Assembly: GCA_947459465.1 (NCBI GenBank)
Contig: CANHDS010000010.1
Location: 1 to 11,332 of the forward strand
Direction of reading: 5' to 3'
Source of the DNA: Burkholderiaceae bacterium
GTDB lineage: Bacteria; Pseudomonadota; Gammaproteobacteria; Burkholderiales; Burkholderiaceae
DNA length: 11,332 bases
Made by a program: the position numbers and the translations under genes. The notes beneath the pieces were generated by a model. That model was not told the origin of the DNA, searched no databases, and saw only the letters and a list, made by a program, of their open reading frames with translations. Position 1 is the first letter of the stretch. Each line of letters opens with the position of its first letter. Below, piece after piece: positions 1 to 7,499 of this stretch.

Positions 1-233
1 GCATGAAAGGTGAAACCTTGATGGCCTATTGCTGTTTTTCGTTCAGTTCTGGCTAGAGCATATTCCGCATTCGTAATGGGATGCAAAAAAACGGGGAAAT
101 GGCTACCCACAGGCCGAAATCCTTTTTCTAACATTTCATCGGCTGTACTACCAACCACCACATAATCAACATCATGAACCGCTCGTCCAAGCAAACGATC
201 CCGCACCGCTCCGCCAACTTGATAAATCTTCAA
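1..233 (-). CDS. cca: tRNA nucleotidyltransferase (CCA-adding enzyme), N-terminal part
   Basis: Adds or repairs the 3'-CCA end of tRNAs in the cytoplasm using CTP and ATP. Only the first 77 codons are in the window; the gene runs off the left edge. The protein opens [16 protein letters not shown], with the GG-motif GGAVRD at residues 7-12. The catalytic metal-binding pair follows as D21-x-D23 in HDVDYVVVG, and then [15 protein letters not shown] and ALARTERK (about 60-66), all typical of bacterial class II Cca proteins. The start is TTG at 233-231. No ATG or GTG is possible, because the frame has a TGA at 248-246 and only AAG CTT ACT AAG between. The TTG overlaps the TGA of the upstream epimerase (TTGA), so translation is probably coupled. 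No strong Shine-Dalgarno is visible. Identity is sure; whether an HD phosphohydrolase domain follows cannot be seen. Confidence 0.93.
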   Translation of the reverse strand, partial: MKIYQVGGAVRDRLLGRAVHDVDYVVVGSTADEMLEKGFRPVGSHFPVFLHPITNAEYALARTERKTAIGHQGFTFH

Positions 234-1141
234 CTTAGTAAGCTTTCAATGCGTTGCTTAGTAATTCCAAAATCATCCACTAAAGCATCACTCTTACCAG
301 AGGGCAACACGTTGGGAATGCTCATAGAGGCAATGTTGTCACGCGACATCAATGTTGGTCCTGGACTGAGTTCAAATGCTAGGGCTTGTATGTATCCAAC
401 CCAATTCGGTAATGAAATAATGAGGCGGTCTTTGCCTGCTTTGCGTGCTGCGAATTCAACCAACTGTTTCATCGTGAACACCTCAGGACCCACTAAATCA
501 TAGGTCTGATGAATGGTATTTGGATGGGTTAGCGCCATTACAAATGCACTAGCAACATCGTTTACGCTCACTGGCTGAAATTGGGCATGCGAATATGCCA
601 ATGGGATGACCGGGAATACGTTTGCTAGCTTTGCAAACGTATTAATGAATTGATCATGCTCTCCAAAAATGACCGATGGTCTAAAAATGGTCCAATCTAA
701 AGCGCTGGCTCGTACATAATTTTCACCATCACCCTTGCTGCGTTGATACATTGAAGGGCCATTCGAGTCGGCACCCAAAGCGCTCATATGTAGATATCGC
801 CTGAGTTGCTTGGCTTTCATTGCCTCAATGATTGCCCGGGGTAAGTCCACATGGGCTCTTTTAAAACCGGGTCCATATGGTTTTGCTACTTGATCTTGCA
901 AAACCCCCACTAGGTTAATCACCGCGCCTTGAGGTTTTACATCATCACATAAGCGCTCTATTACCCCTGGCTGATTCACATCCGCTTCAACGAGGGTCAC
1001 GCTTGGTAAAAGGCGTAAGTCTCGCATTGCACTGTAACGCCGCGACGAGATCAAAACGGAGTAACCTTTACTTTGCAGCTTCTGGCTAATTGCCTTACCA
1101 ACAAAGCCGCTACCGCCAATTAATAAAATGTCATGTTTCAT
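230..1141 (-). CDS. NAD(P)-binding epimerase-like protein of the complex I NDUFA9 subfamily (atypical SDR)
   Basis: 303-residue short-chain dehydrogenase/reductase-fold protein. The N-terminal Rossmann motif GGSGFVG is at residues 9-15, and the basic SSRR at 32-35 after the second strand suggests NADP(H). NLVGVL at 76-81, S120 (HMSALGA) and Y132-x-x-x-K136 (YQRSK) match the SDR active-site positions. The sequence resembles the bacterial relatives of the mitochondrial complex I subunit NDUFA9, usually annotated as NAD-dependent epimerase or NADH-ubiquinone oxidoreductase-like; the substrate is not known. No membrane segment or signal peptide is apparent. The start ATG (1141-1139) overlaps the TGA of the lytic transglycosylase (ATGA), and its own TGA overlaps the TTG of cca, so it is the middle gene of a coupled three-gene operon. 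Family assignment is firm; reaction and any link to complex I are unproven. Confidence 0.85.
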   Translation of the reverse strand: MKHDILLIGGSGFVGKAISQKLQSKGYSVLISSRRYSAMRDLRLLPSVTLVEADVNQPGVIERLCDDVKPQGAVINLVGVLQDQVAKPYGPGFKRAHVDLPRAIIEAMKAKQLRRYLHMSALGADSNGPSMYQRSKGDGENYVRASALDWTIFRPSVIFGEHDQFINTFAKLANVFPVIPLAYSHAQFQPVSVNDVASAFVMALTHPNTIHQTYDLVGPEVFTMKQLVEFAARKAGKDRLIISLPNWVGYIQALAFELSPGPTLMSRDNIASMSIPNVLPSGKSDALVDDFGITKQRIESLLS

Positions 1142-3099
1142 GGTAGTTCACTCAACACAGCGGCTTTAGGTGCAATCACTCCAAGCCGCTGTTTCATGGG
1201 AGTGGTTTGACCATCCATTAAAAGTGAATAGTAGCTCGCATTCGCAAGTACATTTTTAACGTATGTCCGGGTCTCATTAAAGGGGATGGATTCCACAAAA
1301 ATAGCCCCTTCAGTAGTTTGATTTAACTTTTCACGCCATGATTTTGGTCGGGATGGGCCGGCATTGTACGCGGCGGACGCTAATACCCAAGAGTCATCCA
1401 AGTCTTTTAAAACCATATTCAAATAATGACTGCCCAAGGTTAAATTGGTTTGCGTTTCTTTAAGACGTTCATTGGTATACGAATTCATGCCAATTTTCTT
1501 AGCAACATACTTGGCAGTATTGGGCATGACCTGCATCAAACCTGAAGCGCCCACAGACGATGATGCATTGGTAATGAATCGAGACTCCTGACGAATCAGG
1601 CCATAAGCCCAGGCAAGATTTAAATCAATATTTTTGGCAATCGGGCTTAGTTGATCCTTAAAAGGAGTTGGATAGCGAAGCGCAAAATCATGCTCTCCTT
1701 TTGTGCGGTCAGCCGTATTGACCGTTCGATCATACAAATGGATCCGTTTAGCATATTCAGCAGCGGCTAATAATTGGCGATCGCTCATGCCGCGTAACTC
1801 CCAGTTCCACTCACGATTACCCTCAAAACGAAGATTCATCGCATAAAAACGCTCAGCCCGAATAAATCCAGGGCGCTTTCCCATCTCCTTGATATCAACA
1901 TCGCTGACCCTTACTTTAGGCGGAATAACAATGGACTTACCCAGCTCCTCGCGCGCTAATTGTCCATAAAAATTAAACTGGTCTTCCAGTAACTGAAACT
2001 GAGTATTTGCCTTTTCAGAATCTCCCAATTCCTTTAACGATCGTCCATACCAGTAGGTCCATGCAGGATCACGCTGACGAACGACCGGATTCATGGATTC
2101 AATCGACTCGCGCACTAACTGCCAATCGTGGGCCCGTAAAGCCGTACGCACTTTCCATTCCTGAGTTTCTGCTGATAGTAAGGAATTAAAGCCTAATTGC
2201 TGTTGACGCCGATACGCGTCGTACGCATTTCGATCTAAGCGTTTTGCTAAAAATTGACCAATCACACCCCACGCCATCGCTTGCTCTTCTTTGTTATAGC
2301 GCAAGCTGGTTTGTAAAAAGTCACGGTAGGTTTTAGTTGAGTCTGCTCTTGCACTACGCACAATACTAGCGATCGGATCTTCTCCACCAATACGTCGTCC
2401 TGCAGTTTCAAAATTCATCTCGGCAGCTGCTCGCCCGAGCGCTCTTGCCTGAGAGTTGGATAGGCCATTTGCCTGAACTAATGCAGGCACTAACTCTTGA
2501 CAGGCCGACCCAAACTGGCGTGGATCAACCATGATTTTGAGTGCATCTTGACCAACAAGCTTTGCATCCTCTTGCTTAACGAGTCTTGATTGCAGTGCAT
2601 AACATTTCACATTGGTATCGTCATCCAAAACAAATTTGGGATATTCCCGATCAAACTGAGCCCAATCTTTCCGTTTACCAAGGACTAATAACCAGTCATT
2701 CCGCATCCGGTCAGCAATCGCAGCGCCATCGTACGTTTTTAGAAAGGCTCCAACCTCTTCATCGACTGAGGAATCGGCGCGTGCCTCATTTCCCTTATCG
2801 AACATTTGAGGCTTAATCCGAAAATACCGCACATAATCGGTATCCGGGTAGTTACTTAATTGCGCTGATAGCTGTTGGGTTTTTGGTACATCATTACGCC
2901 TAGCGGCATCCCGTAGCTCAATAAATAATTTATCAGCCTCAGTTAACTCATATGAAGCGGGCTGGCTCGAAGAAGATTTGCTGACATTCGGTTTTTTAGC
3001 AAAGCTACTTTCCCAAGCGCCTAAGCAAAGCACCAGGATCGCCAAAAGAAGAAAGTGTTTGGTCAGATGTTTTGGCATAAAAACAAAGTTTCGGCTCAT
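1138..3099 (-). CDS. slt: Soluble lytic murein transglycosylase (Slt70-like)
   Basis: Periplasmic enzyme that cleaves the MurNAc-GlcNAc bond of peptidoglycan non-hydrolytically, giving 1,6-anhydroMurNAc ends. The 653-residue protein starts with a signal peptide: basic KHLTKH, hydrophobic core about 16-28, likely cleavage after SFA at 34. There is no lipobox, so it should be soluble. A long helical, repeat-like region (about 50-480) corresponds to the superhelical ring of Slt70. The C-terminal SLT domain carries the catalytic glutamate in RQESRF (about E505), then SSVGASGLMQVMP (about 514-526) and AAYNAGP (about 576-582). Start ATG 3099 is chosen because a GGTGA lies about 10 bases upstream; ATG 3078 (residue 8) would also leave an intact signal peptide and is the alternative. 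A TATTAT at 3122-3117 could be its -10 box, without a good -35. First gene of the slt-epimerase-cca operon. Confidence 0.92.
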   Translation of the reverse strand: MSRNFVFMPKHLTKHFLLLAILVLCLGAWESSFAKKPNVSKSSSSQPASYELTEADKLFIELRDAARRNDVPKTQQLSAQLSNYPDTDYVRYFRIKPQMFDKGNEARADSSVDEEVGAFLKTYDGAAIADRMRNDWLLVLGKRKDWAQFDREYPKFVLDDDTNVKCYALQSRLVKQEDAKLVGQDALKIMVDPRQFGSACQELVPALVQANGLSNSQARALGRAAAEMNFETAGRRIGGEDPIASIVRSARADSTKTYRDFLQTSLRYNKEEQAMAWGVIGQFLAKRLDRNAYDAYRRQQQLGFNSLLSAETQEWKVRTALRAHDWQLVRESIESMNPVVRQRDPAWTYWYGRSLKELGDSEKANTQFQLLEDQFNFYGQLAREELGKSIVIPPKVRVSDVDIKEMGKRPGFIRAERFYAMNLRFEGNREWNWELRGMSDRQLLAAAEYAKRIHLYDRTVNTADRTKGEHDFALRYPTPFKDQLSPIAKNIDLNLAWAYGLIRQESRFITNASSSVGASGLMQVMPNTAKYVAKKIGMNSYTNERLKETQTNLTLGSHYLNMVLKDLDDSWVLASAAYNAGPSRPKSWREKLNQTTEGAIFVESIPFNETRTYVKNVLANASYYSLLMDGQTTPMKQRLGVIAPKAAVLSELP

Positions 3100-3128
3100 A
3101 TTGCTATTTTCACCCGATAATAAGTACC

Positions 3129-3746
3129 ATGCATACCCCTATTCATCAAATTCGACAGGATCTTTTGAGCCAGCGCTCATCCTTTGCCCGATCGCCCGAG
3201 TTTGATTCCACATACGCTCTTTTTCTGACCCAATTCCGTCACTTTCTGATCCAAGACACAGGGATGTATCAATCAATTGCATTTTGCTGGCCCTATCGCA
3301 ACGAACTTGATCTTCGCGAGCCCCTACGCAAATGGCAGGCATCTGGAGCGGATCGTTGCCTTTTATTGCCCAAAGTTGAGGTCGATGGGCAATTAAGTTT
3401 TTATACTTGGTCAGATGGCGACCCCTTGATTCTGAATGCCTACGGAATAGCAGAGCCCGATCCGAACGCAAGCGGTGTATCCCTCAAGAGCCCGGACTGC
3501 ATTCTAATTCCCTGTGTTGGTTGGCTAGATTATCAGAATCGATACTGGCGACTTGGATATGGGGGAGGCTATTTCGATCGCACCATTGCTTCTTTAAAGC
3601 AAGTGGGGCATCGATTCACAACGGCCGGCATCGCCTTTGACTGGCAAAGACTGGATCCCAAGCACTGGACCCCTCAAGCCCACGACCAAGGGCTTGATCT
3701 CGTAATCACCAACTCAGGTGTGTATCGAAATCCGACTAAGTCTTAG
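3129..3746 (+). CDS. 5-formyltetrahydrofolate cyclo-ligase (5,10-methenyl-THF synthetase)
   Basis: ATP-dependent conversion of 5-formyl-THF to 5,10-methenyl-THF, which returns stored folate to the one-carbon pool. The 205-residue length fits the family (about 190-200). Visible family features are the N-terminal basic helix (RQDLLSQRSSF), FCWPYRNELDLREPL (about 53-67), LLPKV (about 77-81), GIAEP (about 107-111) and the diagnostic nucleotide/folate-binding stretch IPCVGWLDYQNRYWRLGYGGGYFDR (about 127-151), with GYGGGYFDR the family signature. It diverges from slt with only 29 bases between the start codons, and its last 11 bases overlap the end of metF. No strong Shine-Dalgarno precedes the ATG. 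Its place beside metF and ahcY suits a folate/methyl-cycle role. The E. coli homologue is called ygfA or fau; I leave the symbol blank because usage varies. Confidence 0.92.
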   Translation: MHTPIHQIRQDLLSQRSSFARSPEFDSTYALFLTQFRHFLIQDTGMYQSIAFCWPYRNELDLREPLRKWQASGADRCLLLPKVEVDGQLSFYTWSDGDPLILNAYGIAEPDPNASGVSLKSPDCILIPCVGWLDYQNRYWRLGYGGGYFDRTIASLKQVGHRFTTAGIAFDWQRLDPKHWTPQAHDQGLDLVITNSGVYRNPTKS

Positions 3747-4578
3747 AGGCTTGGTCCAATTGCAAATTTTGAGCAATGCGAATGACGGGCTCTGATTGAT
3801 TTAAGGAGTAAAAATGCAGTCCAGGCACTCCAGCAACAATTAGTTGCTCACACAGCGTGCTAACCACATCCTCACCAAACGCTTTAATTGAAGCGCTGTC
3901 ATCACCATATGCTAAAAGACGCAAGCGAATCCAACGCGGTATTTCTGCGCCACATGCATCTGAAAACCGAAGCAATTGGGTACTGCTTGTAATCGGCATA
4001 ATGCCTGCAACCACGGGCACATCAACCCCCAATTGGTAGGCATCATCTACAAACCGAAAATAAGCATCGCTATTAAAGAAGTATTGAGTAATCGCTGAAT
4101 TGGCACCGGCCTTAATTTTTTGGGCAAAATAGGCAATATCTTTACTTGGAGACTGTGCTTGAGGATGAGTCTCTGGGTAAGCAGCCACCTCAATATGAAA
4201 CCAATCACCGGTCTCTTGGCGAATAAATTCCACCAGTTGGTTGGCGTGCTGCAACTCACCGTATTGACCCATGCCAGATGGCAAATCGCCGCGCAGCGCC
4301 ACAATGCGCTTGATACCCAATGCTTTATATTGGGAAAGTAGCTTCGCAATTAACTCTTTGGAACTGCCGACACAAGATAAATGGGGTGCGACTACCTCTC
4401 CTGCCCGATGAATGGCTTCAACTGTTTGCAAGGTCCCCGATTGAGTCGAGCCACCTGCACCAAAGGTTACTGAGTAAAAAGCGGGTTGTAATGCGGCTGT
4501 GATTCTCTCCCGCGTTTGCAACAAGCGCGTCTCCCCCTCTGGGGTTTTGGGGGGGAAGAACTCGACGCTTAATTCCAT
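3736..4578 (-). CDS. metF: 5,10-methylenetetrahydrofolate reductase
   Basis: Flavin-dependent reduction of 5,10-methylene-THF to 5-methyl-THF, the methyl donor for homocysteine remethylation to methionine. The 280-residue protein begins MELSVEFFPPKTPEG, where E6 corresponds to the catalytic glutamate of the E. coli enzyme. SVTFGAGGST is at 36-45 and ALRGD at 94-98, with D98 at the FAD-contacting aspartate position; ITQYFFNSDAYFRF follows in the second half. Length is slightly below E. coli MetF (296). The frame is open up to 4644, but an ATG there would overlap ahcY by 50 bases and add a non-conserved 22-residue tail. ATG 4578 starts right at the family N-terminus and has AAGG 4 bases upstream. 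It lies 16 bases after the ahcY stop, so it is probably cotranscribed and indirectly under the SAH riboswitch. Confidence 0.95.
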   Translation of the reverse strand: MELSVEFFPPKTPEGETRLLQTRERITAALQPAFYSVTFGAGGSTQSGTLQTVEAIHRAGEVVAPHLSCVGSSKELIAKLLSQYKALGIKRIVALRGDLPSGMGQYGELQHANQLVEFIRQETGDWFHIEVAAYPETHPQAQSPSKDIAYFAQKIKAGANSAITQYFFNSDAYFRFVDDAYQLGVDVPVVAGIMPITSSTQLLRFSDACGAEIPRWIRLRLLAYGDDSASIKAFGEDVVSTLCEQLIVAGVPGLHFYSLNQSEPVIRIAQNLQLDQASKT

Positions 4579-4594
4579 AGTACCTTGTAGCCTT

Positions 4595-6034
4595 TTAGTA
4601 ACGATAGGTTTCGGGCTTAAATGGGCCCTCTTTCTTAACGCCAATATAAGCAGCTTGTTGATCTGAAAGCTCTGTCAACTGTGCATTCAATTTCTTCAGT
4701 TGCAGACGGGCAACTTTTTCATCTAAATGCTTAGGCAAGGTATAGACCCCGACAGGGTATTTGTTCGTTCCTGCCGCACCCCAGAGCTCAATCTGCGCAA
4801 TCACTTGATTAGCAAAGGAAGAGCTCATGACATACGAGGGGTGGCCCGTACCGCAGCCTAAGTTGACTAAGCGGCCCTTAGCCAAAATAATCAGGCGCTT
4901 TTCTGGAAGGCCATCGGCTGCTGGGAAGATCACGTGATCAACCTGCGGCTTAATTTCCTCCCATTGGTATTTTTCAATACTAGCAATATCAATTTCGTTA
5001 TCAAAGTGACCGATATTGCACACAATCGCCTGGTCTTTCATTTTCTTCATGTGATCGTGGGTGATGACATGATAGTTACCGGTCGCAGTAACAAAGATAT
5101 CGGCTTTATCAGCGGCATACTCCATTGTCACTACGCGATATCCTTCCATCGCGGCCTGAAGCGCACAGATCGGATCAACTTCGGTTACCCATACTTGGGC
5201 GGAGAGGGCGCGCAATGCTTGAGCAGAGCCTTTACCCACATCACCGTAACCAGCAACAACCGCAACCTTACCAGCGATCATCACATCGGTCGCGCGTTTG
5301 ATCGCATCCACTAAAGACTCGCGGCAACCGTACAAGTTATCAAATTTACTCTTGGTTACAGAGTCATTCACGTTAATAGCTGGGAAATGCAATTCGCCTT
5401 TCGCATGCATTTGATAAAGACGATGCACACCTGTGGTTGTTTCCTCGGTGACTCCATTAACTTTAGCTAAGCGCGTTGAATACCATGTTGGATCAATCGC
5501 CAATTTACTCTTAATCGCGGCAAAGAGAATGCGCTCTTCTTCACTCGTTGGATGATTAAGAACGGCTAAGTCCTTTTCAGCTTTGGACCCTAAATGTAGC
5601 AAGAGAGTTGCATCACCACCATCGTCTAGGATCATATTGCTATAACCACCGTCTGCCCATTCAAAAATTTTGTGGGTGAAATCCCAATACTGCTCAAGAG
5701 TCTCGCCTTTAATCGCAAAAACTGGGGTGCCGTTTGCAGCTATTGCAGCCGCTGCATGATCTTGTGTTGAATAAATATTGCATGACGCCCAACGCACTTC
5801 AGCACCCAAGGCTTCAAGCGTTTCAATGAGGACGGCCGTCTGAATCGTCATGTGTAAGGATCCGGTAATCCGTGCGCCTCGCAAAGGCTGCTTGGCGGCA
5901 AACTCTTCACGGATAGCCATCAAACCAGGCATCTCGGTTTCAGCAATTTTGATTTCTTTGCGGCCAAAGTCGGCCAAACCAATGTCTGCGATAGCAAAAT
6001 CGCCATTTAACTTTAAGTCAACAACGGTATTCAT
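4595..6034 (-). CDS. ahcY: S-adenosylhomocysteine hydrolase (adenosylhomocysteinase)
   Basis: Cytoplasmic NAD-dependent enzyme that hydrolyses S-adenosylhomocysteine, the product-inhibitor of methyltransferases, to homocysteine and adenosine. The 479-residue length is that of the longer bacterial form with the internal insertion. Features seen: [15 protein letters not shown] (about 59-73), [14 protein letters not shown] (about 84-97), [13 protein letters not shown] (about 211-223), the NAD-binding GYGDVGKG at 262-269, [27 protein letters not shown], and the conserved C-terminus PFKPETYRY, whose Lys/Tyr reach into the partner subunit's NAD site. Start ATG 6034 has GGAG at 6044-6041 with 6-base spacing. 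That ribosome-binding site lies inside a hairpin (6040-6066), downstream of an SAH riboswitch (6104-6187). metF follows 16 bases later. The identity is certain. Confidence 0.98.
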   Translation of the reverse strand: MNTVVDLKLNGDFAIADIGLADFGRKEIKIAETEMPGLMAIREEFAAKQPLRGARITGSLHMTIQTAVLIETLEALGAEVRWASCNIYSTQDHAAAAIAANGTPVFAIKGETLEQYWDFTHKIFEWADGGYSNMILDDGGDATLLLHLGSKAEKDLAVLNHPTSEEERILFAAIKSKLAIDPTWYSTRLAKVNGVTEETTTGVHRLYQMHAKGELHFPAINVNDSVTKSKFDNLYGCRESLVDAIKRATDVMIAGKVAVVAGYGDVGKGSAQALRALSAQVWVTEVDPICALQAAMEGYRVVTMEYAADKADIFVTATGNYHVITHDHMKKMKDQAIVCNIGHFDNEIDIASIEKYQWEEIKPQVDHVIFPAADGLPEKRLIILAKGRLVNLGCGTGHPSYVMSSSFANQVIAQIELWGAAGTNKYPVGVYTLPKHLDEKVARLQLKKLNAQLTELSDQQAAYIGVKKEGPFKPETYRY

Positions 6035-6039
6035 GAATA

Positions 6040-6066
6040 GCTCCAGCTAAAGAATGCTAGTGGAGC
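6040..6066 (-). promoter_or_regulatory. Hairpin covering the ahcY Shine-Dalgarno
   Basis: In the minus-strand RNA, GCUCCA (6066-6061) can pair with UGGAGC (6045-6040), and CUA/UAG inside can extend the stem past a one-base bulge. The downstream arm contains the ahcY Shine-Dalgarno GGAG (6044-6041). The stem would therefore hide the ribosome-binding site. That fits a translational expression platform for the SAH riboswitch about 40 bases upstream. The pairing is read directly; the regulatory role is inference. Confidence 0.5.
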
Positions 6067-6075
6067 CAGTATTGA

Positions 6076-6106
6076 CTCGCTAACCGCCAGCATTCGGGTT
6101 AGCGAG
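6076..6106 (-). promoter_or_regulatory. Expression-platform hairpin between SAH aptamer and ahcY
   Basis: A perfect 10-base-pair inverted repeat, CTCGCTAACC (6106-6097) with GGTTAGCGAG (6085-6076), and an 11-base loop. Its outer three pairs use bases 6104-6106, which also form the 3' end of the aptamer's closing helix (6104-6108). The full hairpin and the full aptamer helix are thus partly exclusive. No run of U follows, so it is not a standard intrinsic terminator. Likely part of the switching element; the mechanism is inferred. Confidence 0.5.
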
Positions 6107-6187
6107 CGCAGTTGCAATGAAGTTACTGGGTAACTCCCCTTCAAGCCTGGGGGGCGACAATCCGCCCCTTGCAACGCTCCTTGAAGG
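6104..6187 (-). promoter_or_regulatory. SAH riboswitch aptamer upstream of ahcY
   Basis: The minus-strand RNA matches the SAH riboswitch class, known upstream of ahcY in beta- and some other proteobacteria. Core segments in order: AAGGAGCGUUGCAA (6182-6169), CCAGGCUUGAAG and UUGCAACUGCGCUC (6117-6104). The closing helix pairs GAGCG (6179-6175) with CGCUC (6108-6104) and UUGCAA (6174-6169) with UUGCAA (6117-6112), separated by a one-sided CUG bulge. A GGGGCG/CGCCCC hairpin (6168-6151) follows, then a pseudoknot helix CCUUCAAG (6187-6180) with CUUGAAGG (6145-6138). A small optional AGUUAC/GUAACU hairpin sits at 6135-6121. The class is an ON switch: SAH binding raises ahcY expression. It starts only about 28 bases after the metK stop. 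Confidence 0.9.
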
Positions 6188-6191
6188 AATT

Positions 6192-6216
6192 GCCTAAATT
6201 GTAATCAATTTTAGGC
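6192..6216 (-). other. Inverted repeat immediately after the metK stop
   Basis: GCCTAAA (6192-6198) and TTTAGGC (6210-6216) form a 7-pair stem, extendable by two pairs past a bulge. It begins on the last base of the metK stop codon. In the metK direction it is followed by AATTCC and not by a T-run, so it is at best a weak terminator or mRNA-end stabiliser between metK and the ahcY riboswitch. Confidence 0.4.
6198..6203 (-). promoter_or_regulatory. Possible -10 box for the riboswitch-ahcY transcript
   Basis: TACAAT on the minus strand (one mismatch to TATAAT) would place the transcription start near 6191, a few bases before the first pseudoknot base of the SAH aptamer at 6187. No recognisable -35 is seen at the expected spacing, and the hexamer lies in the loop side of a hairpin (6192-6216). 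Placement is suggestive only; read-through from metK is the alternative. Confidence 0.3.
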
Positions 6217-7382
6217 TACAGGCCTGCTGCAGCCCTCAAAGCCGCCGCCTTGTCCTTGCGCTCCCAGGTGAATTCTGGCTCTTCCCGACCAAAATGGCCA
6301 TATGCAGCGGTCTTTTTATAAATGGGCCGCAAGAGATCAAGCATTTTCACAATACCCTTCGGGCGAAGATCAAAATGGTCCGATACGAGTTTTGCAATCT
6401 GCTCATCAGCAATCTTGCCAGTACCAAAGGTGCTAACCATAACCGATGTCGGGCGCGCCACACCAATTGCATAGGAGATCTGAATTAGGCATTTACTTGC
6501 CAGACCTGCAGCGACCACATTCTTGGCTACATAGCGGCCAGCATAGGCGGCCGATCGATCAACCTTCGATGGATCTTTCCCAGAAAATGCCCCGCCACCG
6601 TGAGGGGCTGCACCGCCGTAGGTATCCACAATAATTTTGCGACCAGTGAGGCCACAATCGCCTTGCGGACCACCAATCACAAAACGGCCTGTTGGATTAA
6701 CCAAATACTTAACATCCCCTTTGATTAAATGCTTAGGTAAGACAGGTTTGATAATCTCTTCAATCACCGCCTCACGTAATTTCTCCAAGGGGATGTCAGC
6801 AGAATGCTGAGTCGATAGCACTACAGTATCAATCGAATCAGGCTTCCCATCGACATAACGCAATGTCACCTGGGACTTTGCATCAGGACGCAACCAGTTA
6901 AGACGTCCATCGCGACGTAACTGAGATTGGCGCTCTACTAGACGGTGCGACAAATAAATTGGTAGGGGCATTAGCTCGGGGGTTTCATCGCAGGCATAAC
7001 CAAACATTAATCCTTGATCACCTGCGCCTTGATCTAAACCATCGTCGTGCGCTTTATCAACACCTTGCGCAATGTCTGGACTTTGTTTGTCGTAAGCCAC
7101 TAAAACTGCACAGCCTTTGTAATCAATTCCATACTCAGTATTGTCATAACCAATCTCACGCAAAGTATTGCGTGCGACTTGGATGTAGTCGACATTGGCG
7201 TTGGTTGTAATTTCGCCGGCAAGCACAACTAAACCGGTATTGCAAAGTGTCTCCGCAGCAACGCGTGCCTTCGGATCTTGCGCCAGGATGGCATCTAAGA
7301 TTGAGTCTGAGATTTGGTCTGCAACTTTATCAGGATGACCTTCAGAGACTGACTCTGAGGTAAAGAAATAATCATTAGCCAT
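6216..7382 (-). CDS. metK: S-adenosylmethionine synthetase (methionine adenosyltransferase)
   Basis: Makes S-adenosylmethionine from ATP and methionine, with hydrolysis of the tripolyphosphate; a cytoplasmic tetramer in known cases. The 388-residue length is close to E. coli MetK (384). Signatures are SEGHPDK (13-19, ATP/Mg contact), GAGDQG (119-124) and the glycine-rich phosphate-binding GGGAFSGKD (262-270), with [21 protein letters not shown] (229-249) before it. The frame is open to an ATG at 7472, but ATG 7382 gives the canonical N-terminus [19 protein letters not shown] and has GGAG at 7392-7389 with 6-base spacing; the ATG at 7394 overlaps that ribosome-binding site. A 5' leader of about 110 bases and a probable promoter lie in the shared gap with the divergent acyltransferase gene. 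Downstream is the SAH riboswitch and ahcY. Confidence 0.98.
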   Translation of the reverse strand: MANDYFFTSESVSEGHPDKVADQISDSILDAILAQDPKARVAAETLCNTGLVVLAGEITTNANVDYIQVARNTLREIGYDNTEYGIDYKGCAVLVAYDKQSPDIAQGVDKAHDDGLDQGAGDQGLMFGYACDETPELMPLPIYLSHRLVERQSQLRRDGRLNWLRPDAKSQVTLRYVDGKPDSIDTVVLSTQHSADIPLEKLREAVIEEIIKPVLPKHLIKGDVKYLVNPTGRFVIGGPQGDCGLTGRKIIVDTYGGAAPHGGGAFSGKDPSKVDRSAAYAGRYVAKNVVAAGLASKCLIQISYAIGVARPTSVMVSTFGTGKIADEQIAKLVSDHFDLRPKGIVKMLDLLRPIYKKTAAYGHFGREEPEFTWERKDKAAALRAAAGL

Positions 7383-7459
7383 TCTATTCTCCATTAGTTT
7401 AAGCACTGACAACACCACGTGCCGGGAATACAACGGCGACGCTTTAGCAGATTTTTTTA

Positions 7460-7493
7460 ATTCGCCCCGCAAGTTGTCTTTAACTCGGCGAAT
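7460..7493 (-). promoter_or_regulatory. Structured element in the metK leader
   Basis: In the minus-strand RNA, AUUCGCC (7493-7487) pairs with GGCGAAU (7466-7460). Inside, GAGUU (7486-7482) pairs with AACUU (7475-7471) around a six-base loop, leaving GCGG unpaired on one side. The element sits at the predicted 5' end of the metK transcript and is followed by an A-run, not a U-run, so it is not an intrinsic terminator. I do not recognise it as any known SAM-sensing class. It could stabilise the mRNA or regulate it; a function is not established. Confidence 0.4.
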
Positions 7494-7499
7494 CTGAGA

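Noticed and set aside
3139..3471. 110-codon open frame on the minus strand, opposite the cyclo-ligase gene
   Set aside because: The plus strand clearly encodes the conserved cyclo-ligase; the antisense product resembles nothing and is low in order.
3674..3697. 8-pair inverted repeat TCAAGCCC/GGGCTTGA near the end of the cyclo-ligase gene, about 40 bases beyond the metF stop
   Set aside because: Considered as a metF terminator, but no T-run follows on either strand and the bases are explained by coding sequence (AHDQGLDL).
4579..4644. N-terminal extension of metF from an ATG at 4644
   Set aside because: It would overlap ahcY by 50 bases and add non-conserved residues; ATG 4578 starts at the family N-terminus.
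4934..5314. 126-codon open frame on the plus strand, opposite ahcY
   Set aside because: It is antisense to one of the most conserved parts of ahcY (NAD-binding region), shows no recognisable domain and has no ribosome-binding site; a shadow frame.
6076..6106. Hairpin considered as a rho-independent terminator before ahcY
   Set aside because: The stem is strong but is followed by AGTCAATACT in the direction of transcription, with no U-run; kept only as a possible expression platform.
7383..7472. N-terminal extension of metK from an ATG at 7472
   Set aside because: The extra 30 residues are not part of the MetK family; ATG 7382 has a good GGAG and gives the canonical N-terminus. The extension overlaps the structured leader.
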